DNA of 64,000 nt, taken from assembly GCF_005930355.1 (NCBI RefSeq), contig NZ_VDBO01000004.1, positions 227,923-291,922 on the forward strand. Direction: 5' to 3'. Position numbers and translations under genes: made by a program. The first letter of the stretch is position 1. Each line of letters begins with the position of its first letter. Origin of the DNA: Paenibacillus sinopodophylli. GTDB taxonomy: Bacteria > Bacillota > Bacilli > Paenibacillales > Paenibacillaceae. The notes beneath the pieces were generated by a model, which was not told the DNA's origin, made no database searches, and saw only the letters and a list, made by a program, of their open reading frames with translations. Positions 1 to 11,700 of this stretch are shown piece after piece.

Positions 1-441
1 AATTCGTACATCATCGACAAGCTGCACGGTTTGCCCATGCGAAATGCCGATAAGCTGCTCGTCCCGCAATCCCCATTCCTTCAATAAAGGCAGATGCGCC
101 TTAGGGGCGATAAACCTTGTTTTCGCGGATTTCGCAATGACCTGCAGCGTCTGCTTGTCCATATGATCCTCATGGTGATGCGAGATAACGACAAAATCTA
201 CATCCAAGCAATCGGCTGGCTGCAGCGGAGATTCGAATGCCCGTGACCACGGCGGCCCGCTAAGCTCGTACACCCAATTCGTCAAATAGGGGTCAAATAC
301 AATCGTCGTGCTGCGCCATTTGACCAAGAAACCCTCTTGTCCGAGCGCCCAAAGTGCCAATGCTTGCTCGGGCAGTTCGGTTTCAATCATTTGCTTGACC
401 AACGTCGGACCGCTGTTATAAACCTTCACAACATTCATCAT
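1..441 (-). CDS. MBL-fold metal-dependent hydrolase, UlaG-like (3' part missing)
   Basis: The reading frame runs leftwards off the window, so only about the first 147 residues are present. The metal-binding signature S-H-H-H-E-D-H-M lies near residues 87-94 and is the HxHxDH motif of the metallo-beta-lactamase fold. The preceding beta-rich part (TTIVFDPYLTNWVYE) resembles the UlaG/L-ascorbate-6-phosphate-lactonase-like branch, whose members are often annotated only as MBL-fold hydrolases. Two in-frame ATGs stand at 441 and 438 behind an AGAAGGG ribosome site; the second has better spacing. The family is a clear match, but the substrate cannot be told from this fragment. It is transcribed divergently from the SLH protein gene that begins at 567. 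Confidence 0.8.
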   Translation of the reverse strand, partial: MMNVVKVYNSGPTLVKQMIETELPEQALALWALGQEGFLVKWRSTTIVFDPYLTNWVYELSGPPWSRAFESPLQPADCLDVDFVVISHHHEDHMDKQTLQVIAKSAKTRFIAPKAHLPLLKEWGLRDEQLIGISHGQTVQLVDDVRI

Positions 442-566
442 CCCTTCTCTTTTTTCCATTCTAGCAAAATTATCGCGTATCATTATGGGATTTCTTTCAT
501 TAATCTTTCATAGCGGTTTGTTATACTTCACCAAGCAGTTAAATACTTGGAAGTAAATGGGGGACT

Positions 567-3500
567 ATGGTGAAACGAACGTTAGCAGGCTTATTGGTTG
601 TTTTATTGTTATTGTCGAATTTCGGTATGCCAGGTTGGTCATCAGTGGCAAATGCTGCACCGGCAGACACTTCAGTGAGGTTTGAAGAAACTGATCTAGG
701 ATGGGATAATCAGGCTTTTACATTTCCTAATGACGGAGCAATTAGAAATGTGACGCAATTAGAGTCTGATTCATCGGATGGTCTATTTGTGATTGCTCAA
801 TTACCCCATGGAGATAAATGGGATATCTTTCAGTTCGATACAGATGGAACTTATCATGGCACATTAGTCGACCGTACTACACTCGAACAAGAACTCATAG
901 ATGCTGGCGCTAATTGGTTATCAGGAGGTTTCGACTTTAAGCCAGAAAAGATTGTATTCTCTAGCGAGTCGGGCGTCGATTATTTGTATATTATTCATAA
1001 TCAGAATAATACAAATTTCCCTATGATCAAATACAATTTGAATACTAAATCCATCACAAACCCGGAAGTGGTTATGTTTACCCAGCCGGTAACCTCTATT
1101 CAGAAAGCATTTGATGGACTTTTCTATGTAGCGACTAGAATGATTAATCAATATTACACCATTGATCCGTCAGCCCCTACTATCGATACCGTCACAACCA
1201 GCTGGGGATTTGCAATTGACAGTGTGGTTAAACTGCAAAACGGAATGTTTATGGCTAAAAATTATTATTATCCGGTTATGGGATATATTTGCGATACAAG
1301 TTGTAACGAACTAGATGGGAGCGGTACTTATTTCTCAAAAATTAGCGCATCTCCTGATGGGACACAAGTTGCTGGTATAGCATCAAACAGCTCTTTTGAC
1401 TCTATGTTATATGTAAATGATAATCCGGCGATAGAGTTCGATGGATACAATAATCATTTTGAAATCAACAATCAGGGTACGATATTTATGGGCATGGGTT
1501 ATGAAAGTCCCATATATGTTATCGAATACAATACTTCAAAGAATAAGTATGAAGTGACTAGAACAATCGGAACGAATAGAGAAACAGCTTATGCTGACAA
1601 CGAATACCATTTTGTACAGGATGAGAAAGGGCATGTATTTATTTTAGATTATGTCAACCGCACCATCGATGAATTTGATGAATCAGGCTTATATGTTCGA
1701 AGTAAACATTTTCTTGAGGAATTGGATGAGCTCATGTATTACAATGGGCTGTTGTACGCTGCAGAAGGTGATGATGGAGGTGTAATCGTCATCTCGACCG
1801 ATGATCTTAGCTATAAGGATCAGCTTTGGAGTGATGTTTCATCTATTCTAGCAACGCCCGATGGAACCTTGCTCGTCGCAAGGCAGAATCAATTGGAGCA
1901 ATATACAATCAATCCTATTGATAATACAAGGACATTGGTCCACACCTACCCTTTCACGGGCTATAATTTAACCATGCAGTCAGACGATAGAATCTCTATT
2001 AAGATGAGTATGACTAATAACGTTCGATTCATTAACTTGAAAACCTTTGAAACGGAAGATAACGATTGGGATAGCTGGGGCTATACCTGGTTTGATCCTT
2101 CAGGGCTCATTGCGGTAAAGACAGGCGAGTATTGGAGTATTGTTGATCCAACATCGGGCATCTTATATCAATCATCTAATCGCAATTATGGTTCCAGTAT
2201 GTTTTATAAGGGAAATGGTCAAAGAATGGTTCTAAAAACGTTCTATGACACCAATTTAAGCACGACACGGACGATTCCCGTGGGGATCAGCATCATAGCA
2301 CCATCACTATCAGATACACCTGCTTTCTTGACTGACGAAGATGAAATCGAGCAGATCACAGGGACTCTAGTGACGTCGAGCACCATTAACTTAGGCATAG
2401 ATTTTCCAATGAACGGCATTGTGGTTAATGACCTTACCCTTAATGGAGACGAACTTGCCTTTAATGGTATTCCTCAGACGTATCTTGAATTGAGGAAATT
2501 ACCGAGTACGATATACCAAGCAGTCATCGGGGATATTGGTAAGCGCAAAGCCATTCTTCAGTTTAATAATCTGGATAATGACTGGGATTCAGGAACACTC
2601 CAGCTAATATTTTCGGAAGAGACGGGCGAAATTCAAATACAGACCGATAGAAATCAAGGCAGCAACAGTACGATGTATAATTTGGTATTGTGGGAGATTG
2701 ATTTCGTTGGTTCCGGTTCAACGGGTTTACACGTAACTGTAGCACCAGGTACAGTCGCAAAACTATTCCCTTACCGTACTTATTTCAATATTTCTCATGG
2801 CGCCGAGTATGAGCCCATATTCTTGAGTTCCACTACACCACCTGTAGAGCCTGTCTTGCAATCTCCTGCTTTCGGTACCGTATTTTATCCAGATTCACCG
2901 GAAGTTACCTTTGAGTGGGACAATCCGAATGTGCCGGGAAGCTACGACCAAACTAGATTGCTGCTATCCACGGACCCCACGTATAGAAATGTAGTTCGAA
3001 CCGTGATATTAACGGATGAAGAGTCTTATACGATGAATACAAGCGACTTGTTCACAGGCATCCCTTACTATTGGAAAATAATCGTTGCGGATACGGCGAA
3101 TACAGCGTATGCCTATTCAACAAATGGTGCCTTCAGCATTAATAACTGGTCCGTATCACTTAAGGTGGATACTACTGATGTGACGGAAAACTCGGCACAA
3201 GCTATCTACGAAATCATATCTAGCGATAGGAATCAATTTACAGAGAGCGGGATAGCGATTAGTGCTTCGATTAATCCTACCGTTTCGAATTCCGTTTATT
3301 CTACCGTCATTCACACAGAGGGAGAACAAACTATCGCATTAACAGGGCTTCTTCCAGATACGACTTATTACGCGCGCGCGTATGCGGAAACAGATCGACA
3401 TACACGTTATAGTTCAAACGTAACCTTTACAACCGGAGCTGGGCCGACAAGCACGCCTACCACTCCATCACCAACACCAACAGTAACACCAACAACGCCG

Positions 3501-4118
3501 CCGACTACGTCATCGACAACGCCACCGACAACACCGCCTGTCATTGTTCCGGGGCCTGATCTTCCAGAAGCGGCTTGTCCGTTTACAGATCTTGAGAAAC
3601 ATTGGTCAAACTCGGATATTTGTGAAGCCCAAAGCTTAGATATCGTTCAGGGTGTGGACGCAACACGCTATGCACCGAACTCGGAAATAACAAGAGCTGA
3701 ATTCGCCGTCATGCTGGCGCGTACCCTTCAGGTTTCTGCCGTTGAAGGTGAAGCACCGCTATCATTCCGCGACCAAGAGAGCATTCCAGCATGGGCACGC
3801 CCTATGATTCGGGCGGCACTAGCAGCAGGGATCATAGACGGTTACCCAGACGGTACATTCCGACCGCAACAGACGATCACACGGATAGAGATGGCTGCCA
3901 TGCTGTCCAAGTCGATGAAGTGGGAATCAAGCGGCAATCAGGAGCTATCCTATGCTGATCTTGCAAGTATTCCAGCATGGGCAATGCCCTATGTAACAAT
4001 AGTGAGCGAGCGAGAGCTAGTACAAGGCCGAGGAAATCATTTATTCGTTCCGCGCGGGAAAACAACAAGAGCCGAAGCAGGTGTTCTACTGCTGAGACTT
4101 TGGAATACCCTGCATTAA
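567..4118 (+). CDS. Secreted S-layer-anchored beta-propeller-like protein with FnIII-like and SLH domains
   Basis: A 1183-residue exported protein. Residues 1-30 form a signal peptide (basic MVKR, leucine-rich core, ANA-A cleavage site). Residues about 40-600 hold many short aromatic/Asp-rich beta repeats (for example KFSPDGT-like and DSMLYVNDN segments), which suggests a propeller or other repeat fold. About 600-750 is a further beta domain that could be cohesin-like. About 760-955 holds two FnIII-like segments (FEWDNPNVPGSYDQTRLLLS; ALTGLLPDTTYYARAYAETD). About 958-993 is a Thr/Pro linker. Residues 1000-1183 hold three SLH domains with the ITRAEF / ITRIEM / TTRAEA motifs that bind pyruvylated cell-wall polymer. 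A GGGGGA site precedes the ATG. No catalytic signature was recognised, so a ligand-binding or structural surface role is only an inference. Confidence 0.8.
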   Translation: MVKRTLAGLLVVLLLLSNFGMPGWSSVANAAPADTSVRFEETDLGWDNQAFTFPNDGAIRNVTQLESDSSDGLFVIAQLPHGDKWDIFQFDTDGTYHGTLVDRTTLEQELIDAGANWLSGGFDFKPEKIVFSSESGVDYLYIIHNQNNTNFPMIKYNLNTKSITNPEVVMFTQPVTSIQKAFDGLFYVATRMINQYYTIDPSAPTIDTVTTSWGFAIDSVVKLQNGMFMAKNYYYPVMGYICDTSCNELDGSGTYFSKISASPDGTQVAGIASNSSFDSMLYVNDNPAIEFDGYNNHFEINNQGTIFMGMGYESPIYVIEYNTSKNKYEVTRTIGTNRETAYADNEYHFVQDEKGHVFILDYVNRTIDEFDESGLYVRSKHFLEELDELMYYNGLLYAAEGDDGGVIVISTDDLSYKDQLWSDVSSILATPDGTLLVARQNQLEQYTINPIDNTRTLVHTYPFTGYNLTMQSDDRISIKMSMTNNVRFINLKTFETEDNDWDSWGYTWFDPSGLIAVKTGEYWSIVDPTSGILYQSSNRNYGSSMFYKGNGQRMVLKTFYDTNLSTTRTIPVGISIIAPSLSDTPAFLTDEDEIEQITGTLVTSSTINLGIDFPMNGIVVNDLTLNGDELAFNGIPQTYLELRKLPSTIYQAVIGDIGKRKAILQFNNLDNDWDSGTLQLIFSEETGEIQIQTDRNQGSNSTMYNLVLWEIDFVGSGSTGLHVTVAPGTVAKLFPYRTYFNISHGAEYEPIFLSSTTPPVEPVLQSPAFGTVFYPDSPEVTFEWDNPNVPGSYDQTRLLLSTDPTYRNVVRTVILTDEESYTMNTSDLFTGIPYYWKIIVADTANTAYAYSTNGAFSINNWSVSLKVDTTDVTENSAQAIYEIISSDRNQFTESGIAISASINPTVSNSVYSTVIHTEGEQTIALTGLLPDTTYYARAYAETDRHTRYSSNVTFTTGAGPTSTPTTPSPTPTVTPTTPPTTSSTTPPTTPPVIVPGPDLPEAACPFTDLEKHWSNSDICEAQSLDIVQGVDATRYAPNSEITRAEFAVMLARTLQVSAVEGEAPLSFRDQESIPAWARPMIRAALAAGIIDGYPDGTFRPQQTITRIEMAAMLSKSMKWESSGNQELSYADLASIPAWAMPYVTIVSERELVQGRGNHLFVPRGKTTRAEAGVLLLRLWNTLH

Positions 4119-4123
4119 ACACG

Positions 4124-4164
4124 AAACGGTCTACCCTATTTTACTAGGTGTAGACCGTTTTTTA
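4124..4164 (+). terminator. Rho-independent terminator of the SLH protein gene
   Basis: An 11-bp inverted repeat (AAACGGTCTAC at 4124-4134 and GTAGACCGTTT at 4150-4160) runs into a T tract immediately after the stop codon at 4118. Confidence 0.85.
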
Positions 4165-4213
4165 TTTGATAGATGAAGCACATGAAGGAGATCTCGCATA
4201 TGGTTTACATGAT

Positions 4214-4711
4214 TTACATCAAATGATCTTCATCATTCAGCAATCTATGAATTGCCCTTCCTATACCCCCGTAACTTACAAGACCATAGCCAGAAATATG
4301 CTCTGGCCGACTATGTAATTCTAAACCTTCTTCATTTCTAATCTTATTCTTATCTTTACTTTTGTCTATAAAACCATAACTCAAGTTCTTTTCTTCACTG
4401 CTTATACGTTCAAATCCTACTGTTTCAAAATATCCATCGTACCAACCTTTATGGTTTGTCACAATTGGAGGAAGAAGCAAATTATGAGTATCTAATAAAT
4501 CATAAAAATGATTGTCTCTGATAACAACGGATTCCCTATATAAATAGATCAGATTCCATCCATTCAAAAATGGATTCGTGCTTACAATATTCGTTTTTAT
4601 TACTTTCCCATAGTAATAAGTATCCCTCAACGGCTGAATTAGAAATACATCGCCTTCTTGTGGTTTCTTTCTACTTTTCTTTAGAACAAAAAGCTCATTA
4701 AATTCGTTCAT
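4214..4711 (-). CDS. Imm26-family immunity protein (orphan)
   Basis: 165 residues, no signal peptide or membrane segment. The N-terminal part KKPQEGDVFLIQPL followed by a YYYGKVI strand is the hallmark opening of the Imm26 family, cytoplasmic immunity proteins found beside polymorphic (RHS/WapA/LXG-type) toxins. No toxin gene is adjacent. Just upstream on the same strand, at about 4793-4840, a frame ending T-W-P-N-G-L-E-K-P-I-W-stop recalls the (D)PxGLE segment that closes RHS cores, so a decayed toxin end may have stood here; that fragment is too short to be sure. The start ATG follows AGGAGTGTGAATAGGT. The family call is from recalled motifs. Confidence 0.65.
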   Translation of the reverse strand: MNEFNELFVLKKSRKKPQEGDVFLIQPLRDTYYYGKVIKTNIVSTNPFLNGWNLIYLYRESVVIRDNHFYDLLDTHNLLLPPIVTNHKGWYDGYFETVGFERISSEEKNLSYGFIDKSKDKNKIRNEEGLELHSRPEHISGYGLVSYGGIGRAIHRLLNDEDHLM

Positions 4712-4905
4712 ACCTATTCACACTCCTGAATTAATCCGCTAATCATCCTTCATTTCATTCATAGCACTATATAACAATGATCCTTTCAGATCTTACCAGA
4801 TAGGCTTTTCTAATCCATTTGGCCACGTTGATAAAAAAATATCTAGCACACCTTAATCTTCAAGATTAGTTATTACATTGCTCCATGTAATACGCGCAGT
4901 TCATT

Positions 4906-5330
4906 CTAATCACTGACTTCGTCAGATTTATTCAAGTAAGCAATCAACTCAACATTGGAATATTGCCTTAATTCCGCCCTTGCTTCAGACTCAACATATA
5001 ATTCAGAATTATACGGAACATACTTCGAGTTCCTTAGCATCTCAATCCAATCATCATCTATTTTCACCATATCCTTCAACAACAATCTCTTTCCAGTCCT
5101 TACGTTCATATTCATTGAAAAAAAATAGTAACAGGGTAAGCTCCATCTTTTATGTAGGTTGATCCTATATGCTGAATACTGAGCGTTCTGCGGCCAATCC
5201 ACTTAGAAATATAACCAACGTCTAGCTCACGGCCTTGTTCTTTTCCTCCATAATAGTCTAATGCTCGCTCAGCATCACTCTTAAAAATCTCATTTAACTT
5301 TTTTTCTTGCTCTACAAATACTCCCCCAAA
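4906..5330 (-). pseudogene. Frameshifted remnant of an RsiV/DUF3298-type secreted protein
   Basis: Two overlapping frames join into one protein-like sequence. The upstream frame (5330 to about 5116) reads from VEQEKKLNEIFKS to SIQHIGSTYIKDGAYPVTIF; the downstream frame (from about 5126 to 4906) continues FFSMNMNVRTGKRLLLKDMV. The break lies in a run of eight A on the + strand (5118-5125); nine would restore one frame. The join is the typical (A)YP...N(M/I)(N/D)..TGK...LKD(L/M) core of the DUF3298/RsiV C-terminal domain. The 5' end is also missing, because an in-frame stop lies at 5331-5333 with no start codon after it. An assembly or read error could explain the single-base shift but not the lost N terminus. 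Confidence 0.6.
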
Positions 5331-5660
5331 TTAAAAACCTGGTCAACTATTCTTTATATCTTCGAAAATGACAAATTGCCTTTATTATAAGAATGATTAC
5401 TATAATATCCCCTTATTTTAAGTGCCATATTTTTTAGTAATACTTTCAATTTGTTTGCTTATTAGATTGTACATTATCTCAATAATTACACCAAGTTCAC
5501 TTAACATGGTCATTAATTTCGCTTGCATTTCTCAGCACATTTAACCAGCTCAACACCAACCTCTTTTCTAAATACAGTAGATAGATGCCGTATCAACTTG
5601 AATTGGTTCATACGATAATTCTACTACTTTATTGTTGATAGCGACCATAGTGAACACACA
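5331..5660. other. Intergenic stretch without a recognisable gene
   Basis: AT-rich, with stops in all frames. Nothing was recognised apart from the terminator that follows. It may be further decay of the pseudogene locus on its left. Confidence 0.5.
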
Positions 5661-5700
5661 AAAAAATGGTACGGAAAACGCGAAGTTTTCCGTACCATTT
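5661..5700 (-). terminator. Terminator of the large DUF5695/SLH gene
   Basis: A perfect 16-bp inverted repeat (5664-5679 with 5685-5700) and a five-base loop. The A run at 5661-5666 gives a U tract on the minus transcript, 14 bp past the stop codon. Confidence 0.9.
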
Positions 5701-5713
5701 TCATTTTAAGAAC

Positions 5714-8700
5714 TTATTGCGACGATGACCATTGATGCGAATAAATGTTAAACAATATTTGTGCAGCCTCTGCTCTAGTCGTTGAACCTTTAGGACTCAG
5801 GACATTATTCCCCCGCCCGTTAACGAAGCCCATCTTAACCATTGCAGCCACATCATCCGCTGCGTAGGCTGCTAATTCTTTGGCATCCGCAAACTTGCCG
5901 AGCTCTTCAACAGTACCGTTCAGCAATGTTTTGTTTGCTGCCTGTAATGCACTTATCGTCAGCATAGCCATATCCTGCCTTGTCAATTCAGCTTCAGAAT
6001 TGAACTGGCCTTTGTAGCCTACGGTTATACCGAGAGCTTTGGCTATTCCGATTTCATCATAGTACTTGCTTGATTCCTCGACATCACTGAAGTTCGAATC
6101 GAATTCCGCTGTAAGCTCCATCGTTCTTACAAGCCATGCCAAGTACTCAGCTCTTGTCACTTTGTTGCTAGGACTAAAGTCAGTAGCCGATGTGCCGTCT
6201 ATAAATCGCTTGGACGCCATCATCTCAACTGCTTTTTTGTACCATGAATCTTTTATGACGTCGTCGAAGCTTTTCTTGCTGTAAGCAACTGCATAGTGTC
6301 CTATCTCACTCGTTGTGAATACCATGGCTTTATCAGCTACATCGTATTTCACATTCTTTATTTGCACAGGCTTTCCATTTGCATCGATATGCCAAACAAC
6401 AAGGTAATCTAAATCTTCCAGTTCATCAGCAGTAGCTGTGTAAGGTAACCTAATCTCCACCGGAGCTTGCAAGAAATTGGCTTCTCCTGCTGCTCCACCG
6501 ATGTTAACTCCCCATTTAATAACAGGTCTGCTACCTATGTCTCCTTGCGTTTCAGAATCAAACAGAGACGTGTCAGCATTCCCAATCGTCAGCTCTACAC
6601 TCTTAGCATCTGTTGCTGATTGATTCAGCAAGTTTGCAGGCACAACTATTGTTCCGAATTGTGTATCAACCTCTACCTTCACATCACCTTTATCCGAAAT
6701 TAGTGCCGTTTTGGGAAGCTCGACGACATATGCGCTTGCCCCCTCTGTTTTCGGTAATTCCACTCTTACAGTCCGTACACCGTTGCTGTCTGCTTTCGCG
6801 TTATCCAGCGCTTTACGGATGTCTTCCTGTCTAATGGATTCTGATTTTGCTATGCCAGTCACTTTATCCACCTTTGGCGCAACAACCTTGATCGTATCTC
6901 CCTCAACCTTATGAGTCACTGGAGTCTGCACAGGTGTTGACGTCGGAGACGGGGTGTTAGGATGGCTTATGATGACCGTCAGAGAAACACTCGCATTGTG
7001 AGCTGCAGTTCCCTTATATCTTACATAATAAACTCCCTCATCAAGACCCACAATCTCTACACCTGTGATGGCTGTCCAGTCGCTCGAATCAGATCCTTGC
7101 TTCTGGTATTCCATCGTGGAATCCACGCCTGTAATCTTCCCATCCCTAGCGCCGTTCACGCTGACATCGACACCTATGACCACTGTACCGGATGGTGGAT
7201 TCTGTTCCTGCTTGTTTCCGTCAGGAACGATAACGATAATCACAGGGCTTGGATTCTCGGTTTCTGTCGCCGCGTAACGTATTTCATAGCGGCCTGCTTC
7301 AAGGTAATCAATGCTGCTTCCACTTACCGCAGTATACGCGCCGCCACCTGCCTTCCGATATTCCATATCGGCAGTCACGTTATCGATCTTCCCATCGCTT
7401 CCGCCAGCTATTGTAGCCGGTGTAACGACCAGCTCATCTGCGTTTGGTGCATCCTGATCTGCCTTCGCTTCATTACGAATCTCCACGGTTACCGGCTGAC
7501 TTGCATGTAGTTCGTCTGTTGCTGCGTATCGGATTTGATAGCTGCCAGGCTCCAAATTCTCAATACTCGTGCCATTGACGCGCACGTAGTTCTCATCGCC
7601 CAGCGTCCGGTATTCCATCGAATCACTTACGCCTTCTATCTTCCCGTTTGTTTGAGTATCAGAATTAGCATCTGTAATCGTCCATTCACTTGGTTCCGGC
7701 GCTGACTGATCCTGCTTCTGCCCTTCCAGAATGATAACTTCCTTATCTGGACTCGCAGTCAGAGAAGCAGTTTTCATATACCGAACCAAATATTTTCCAG
7801 CGCTCAGACCTGTAATTTCAGCGCCTGTAATTGCGGTATACTCTTCCGTGCCTTCCTTGCGGTACTCCATTTCCGATGTCACACCTATAATCTTACCGTC
7901 GTTGCCGTTTACAGATGACGGGGCAACAGCGGTCGGTGTTGTCGGTGCTTCCTGCTCCTGAATGGCATCTGACTTAAGCACTTCCCATTCCCATAAGCCA
8001 ACACCAACTCCGCTTCCCGCTGATTGCTTTGTCATCGTCACCCGCAGCGCTTTCACTTTCAGCGACGAATCGAATTCAACTAGGTTGGAGGAACCCACAG
8101 GCGTGTTATTCACTAAGGTGATGCCTTCGGTAATGGTTCTCGCAGTCACCCATTCATTTGTCGTGCTATTCATTGGAATATAAGAATACTCGTATTTCGT
8201 AGGTGCTAATATACCGCCTGCATCTGACCATAGCACCAAGTTTGTGCTATTGATTGTGACGCCCTGCGGCCATTCATATTGCACCCATTCCGCAGCTCCT
8301 GCATTCCCCCACGTCCCCCAATGCGGGATATTGGCTTCTGCTTTTCTGCCGTCATTCACAGCGCCCACACTCTCCCAAGGAGAAGTATAGCTAGCGGATA
8401 CGCGAGCCAAGAACGCCATATTGTTATCACGCGGACGAAGCAGCTTCAGATCTGTCAGCAGCTTATCAAGCGCCTGAACAACTTCCTCTTCTGTCGCATT
8501 CATTTTTTGAATGACAGCTGTTGCGTTCGCCTTCGCCTCATTAATTGGCGCTAGACCTTGATCGATAAAGTTTGAAGCGTTCAAAGCGTTGACATAATTA
8601 TACGTGCTAATCAGTTCTGACTTGTCAACCGTTCCCGTATAGCCGTATACCTTCCACTCCAAAATACCAGTCCCGCTTGCAGTAGGCCTCATGTCTATAC

Positions 8701-11700
8701 GGACGCCTGTAATATATGCGGGCTCGAAAGTGGTTGTATTGTACTTGTCTATTTCATTCCCAAGTCCGTTAATCGCTCTTGGCGTATACCACACCCCGTT
8801 CTCATCGCGAAGCTTGAGCTGCATGTCCTTAGGACGGAAGTTTCCTCCACCGTCTTGGAAGACGTACACATCCATCGAAGAGGCAAGGAGTGGCTGCAGC
8901 CATTCATAGGTGACCCATGACGGATCCCCTTCTCTTCCCCAGTTGTGCCATGCGCTGTTCGGAGCTGTACGAGAGGCTGAGAAATCTCTTGAATTTTTCG
9001 GCTCAATGCCGTTATTCATCGCCTCGGGATACCCGTCACCACCGGAGAAGCTGGCAGTAGGCTTCGCTGTCAACGCAGCGTTCTGAAGCGGTACGCTCAC
9101 GACAAATACAGTGGCGCGAACCTCTAGCTCGCTGCCTGTCACTTTACCGCTTGCTTCAAAGGTGCCGTTCGTTTCATAGCTCGCTGGATCAATAGCATTC
9201 CATACAATCGCGCTATCTCTATACCCATCATTGAACAGAATCTTCATGACTGACGGAAGTGACGGAGCCGTTCCTTTGCGTGTCACGGTATTGATTGCCC
9301 GATAAGCATCCTCGGTATCTGCTTCAATGACAATCGTTACATCCCTGCTTGTCGACTTGCCTTCATCGGCAGCCGTAAGCGTGAATACATAGGTGCCAGC
9401 CTTGCTTACACGCGCATATGCGGTCGCCTCTACTCCAGCGACAATCGAGATATCACCTGCACCATTCGGCTTCTCCTTGACGGTCCACACGTATGTCATG
9501 TCGGGCTCAAATTCCGCACTGTGAATAGGATCCGGAATTGCCGTTCCGGACAAGACTACAATGCTTTCATTCGTTCCGTCTTGAGCGGCAGTCACTTCGC
9601 TAATCTGCGGAGGCTGTTTCTCCGGCGGAGCCGACAACTGGAAGGTAAGTTCATCAGAACCGCTGAGCTGCCCATCATTAGCGCTCAGTCTTACTGTATA
9701 GGAGCCTTCCTTTGTACCGACAGCCTGTGTAATGCTTGCCTTTGGATAGGCGAAGCTAAGCTTGCCGCCTTGCGGCGTGCTGATCACTTCCCACTGGTAA
9801 GTCAGCGTTCCGTCTGGCGCGCCGTCATCACTCACAATACCATTCAGTATAAATGGAATGAGTGCCTGTGGGTTCTGCGTCGCTGTCTCTGCAGTAACCT
9901 GCGGAGCTTCATTCTCGCCTGAGTCTAGCTTTTCAATGGTCAACTGCGCTGTCAGGTCACTGTTCATTTGGAACCGAGCAAGCCCCTTATTATTTCGTAC
10001 ATAGAACTGTCCAGCTTCTTCATTATTCAGCTTGATTGCATAATAACCATTTTCCAATCCCGCTCCGTCAATAGCAATTCTCGAAGCATGCTCTTTTTTA
10101 TCCAGATTCTTAAGCGTAAATTGAAATAGCTTGCCGTCTTTTTGAATATTAGCGCTTTCAATTTTTTCATTTTGAGAAACGACATATATTTTTTCGTCAA
10201 TTAAGTTAATCCGCTTGCCGAAACCATCCTTAGGCGTGATCTCGTAGCTGCTTCCATTGTCAGCAACTAGCGCCCCATAACCGAATAGTCCAAACACCGG
10301 ATCGGTAACAATGTCCGAGCTGATGCTTAATAGAGAGCCGTAAATACCCTCATCGGCTTCACCGGAGAAATCGTTCCAGCCGTTATTCATTACACGGGAA
10401 CCACCATCGAATACGTCTTTGGTACCGGTTCCACCCTTGTACATGGAATATCTCCAAGAAGTGCTGCCTACAGACTGTGCAGAAATTTGACCCATATTAA
10501 TCGCATTAAAGTTCGAAATCTTCGCCGCATAGTTGCGTTGCTGCGCGATCGCAGTCTGAGCTGCGGTCCTGCCACTATCCTGATAGCGAATCCAGTCATC
10601 CATAATATAGCCCGCTAAAGAAGCTGTATATTGGAAGTTCCACCAGCCTTCTCCACCACGGAATACAGGTACAGAATAATGGTACCAGGTTGGCTGAATA
10701 CCGCGCATAGCACGCGTTTTCCAGTCAGCCATTTCCATGCTTTTCTCAGCCGCTGCTGCCTGTCCATCCTGAGGGTAGTATGTGCGCAGCGCCTTAGCGG
10801 CTGCATAGGCTCCTTCTTCACCGGTATTGTCATACTCAAATTCCGAGCCGTAAGGATAAGCTGCGAATGTCATATTGCGTCCCTTATCTAGGGCGAACTT
10901 TCGCTTCAGATTCTCAAACTCTGTCTGCATGCCCTCTTCTTTCAACGCCTCGATCATATCCGGGATCTGCTGTTCGCCATAGTATCCGATTGCTCCACTG
11001 GAGATTCGGTTATAGTAAATACCATAAGCCTTTTCCAGATAATATTGCGGCGATTCGCGGTACTCGATCAGATGAGGATACGCCTTTTGAATCCGATACA
11101 TGTTGAAAAATCCAGTTGCTTCCATGATTTCGGAGAACTCTCGTGTATAAGGCTTGTCCTTATCCGTATACGAGCCCGAATCTTTAAGCCAATTCGCAAC
11201 AATAAAATCGTCCTGCGTATGCTTCATAAAGCGTTCCCACATAAAATCAATGAGATAATTTTCTATCGATTGAATTTCATCAGGATTTGGTGCCAAAAAG
11301 TTCTTCATCGTTATGGAGTTGATATTATCATGACCCCAGTCATCACCCCAATGGTTGATGTTGGTGTCAAGACCATCCTTAAGATACCAGTCAAAGTAGT
11401 TTCCGTAGGTAGGACTTTGCGGGTTCTTGTCCTGCGTTTTTTCCACCATAAATTCAGTATGGGTTCTCATCGTTTCATCAAGCTCAGCCAATACATTGAA
11501 TTCATATTGCGTAAATTTATTAACCCACTCATCACCAACCTTCAGCTCGTATTCGACACGGACGCTGTTATTGCCCAGATCGCCAAACTCGAGTGAATAA
11601 ATGTGGTGCTGTTCGCCATCTACAATCTTAGTTTCCAAAAATTGATAGGCTTTGGCGTATCCCGGATTCGAGTCAGCAAGTCCGCGACCTGTGCGAGAAT

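Noticed and set aside
6962..7510. Long plus-strand frame opposite the giant SLH gene
   Set aside because: It is antisense to conserved repeats, has no family features and no ribosome site; the same holds for the frames at 11045-11596, 24962-25762 and 43461-44009.
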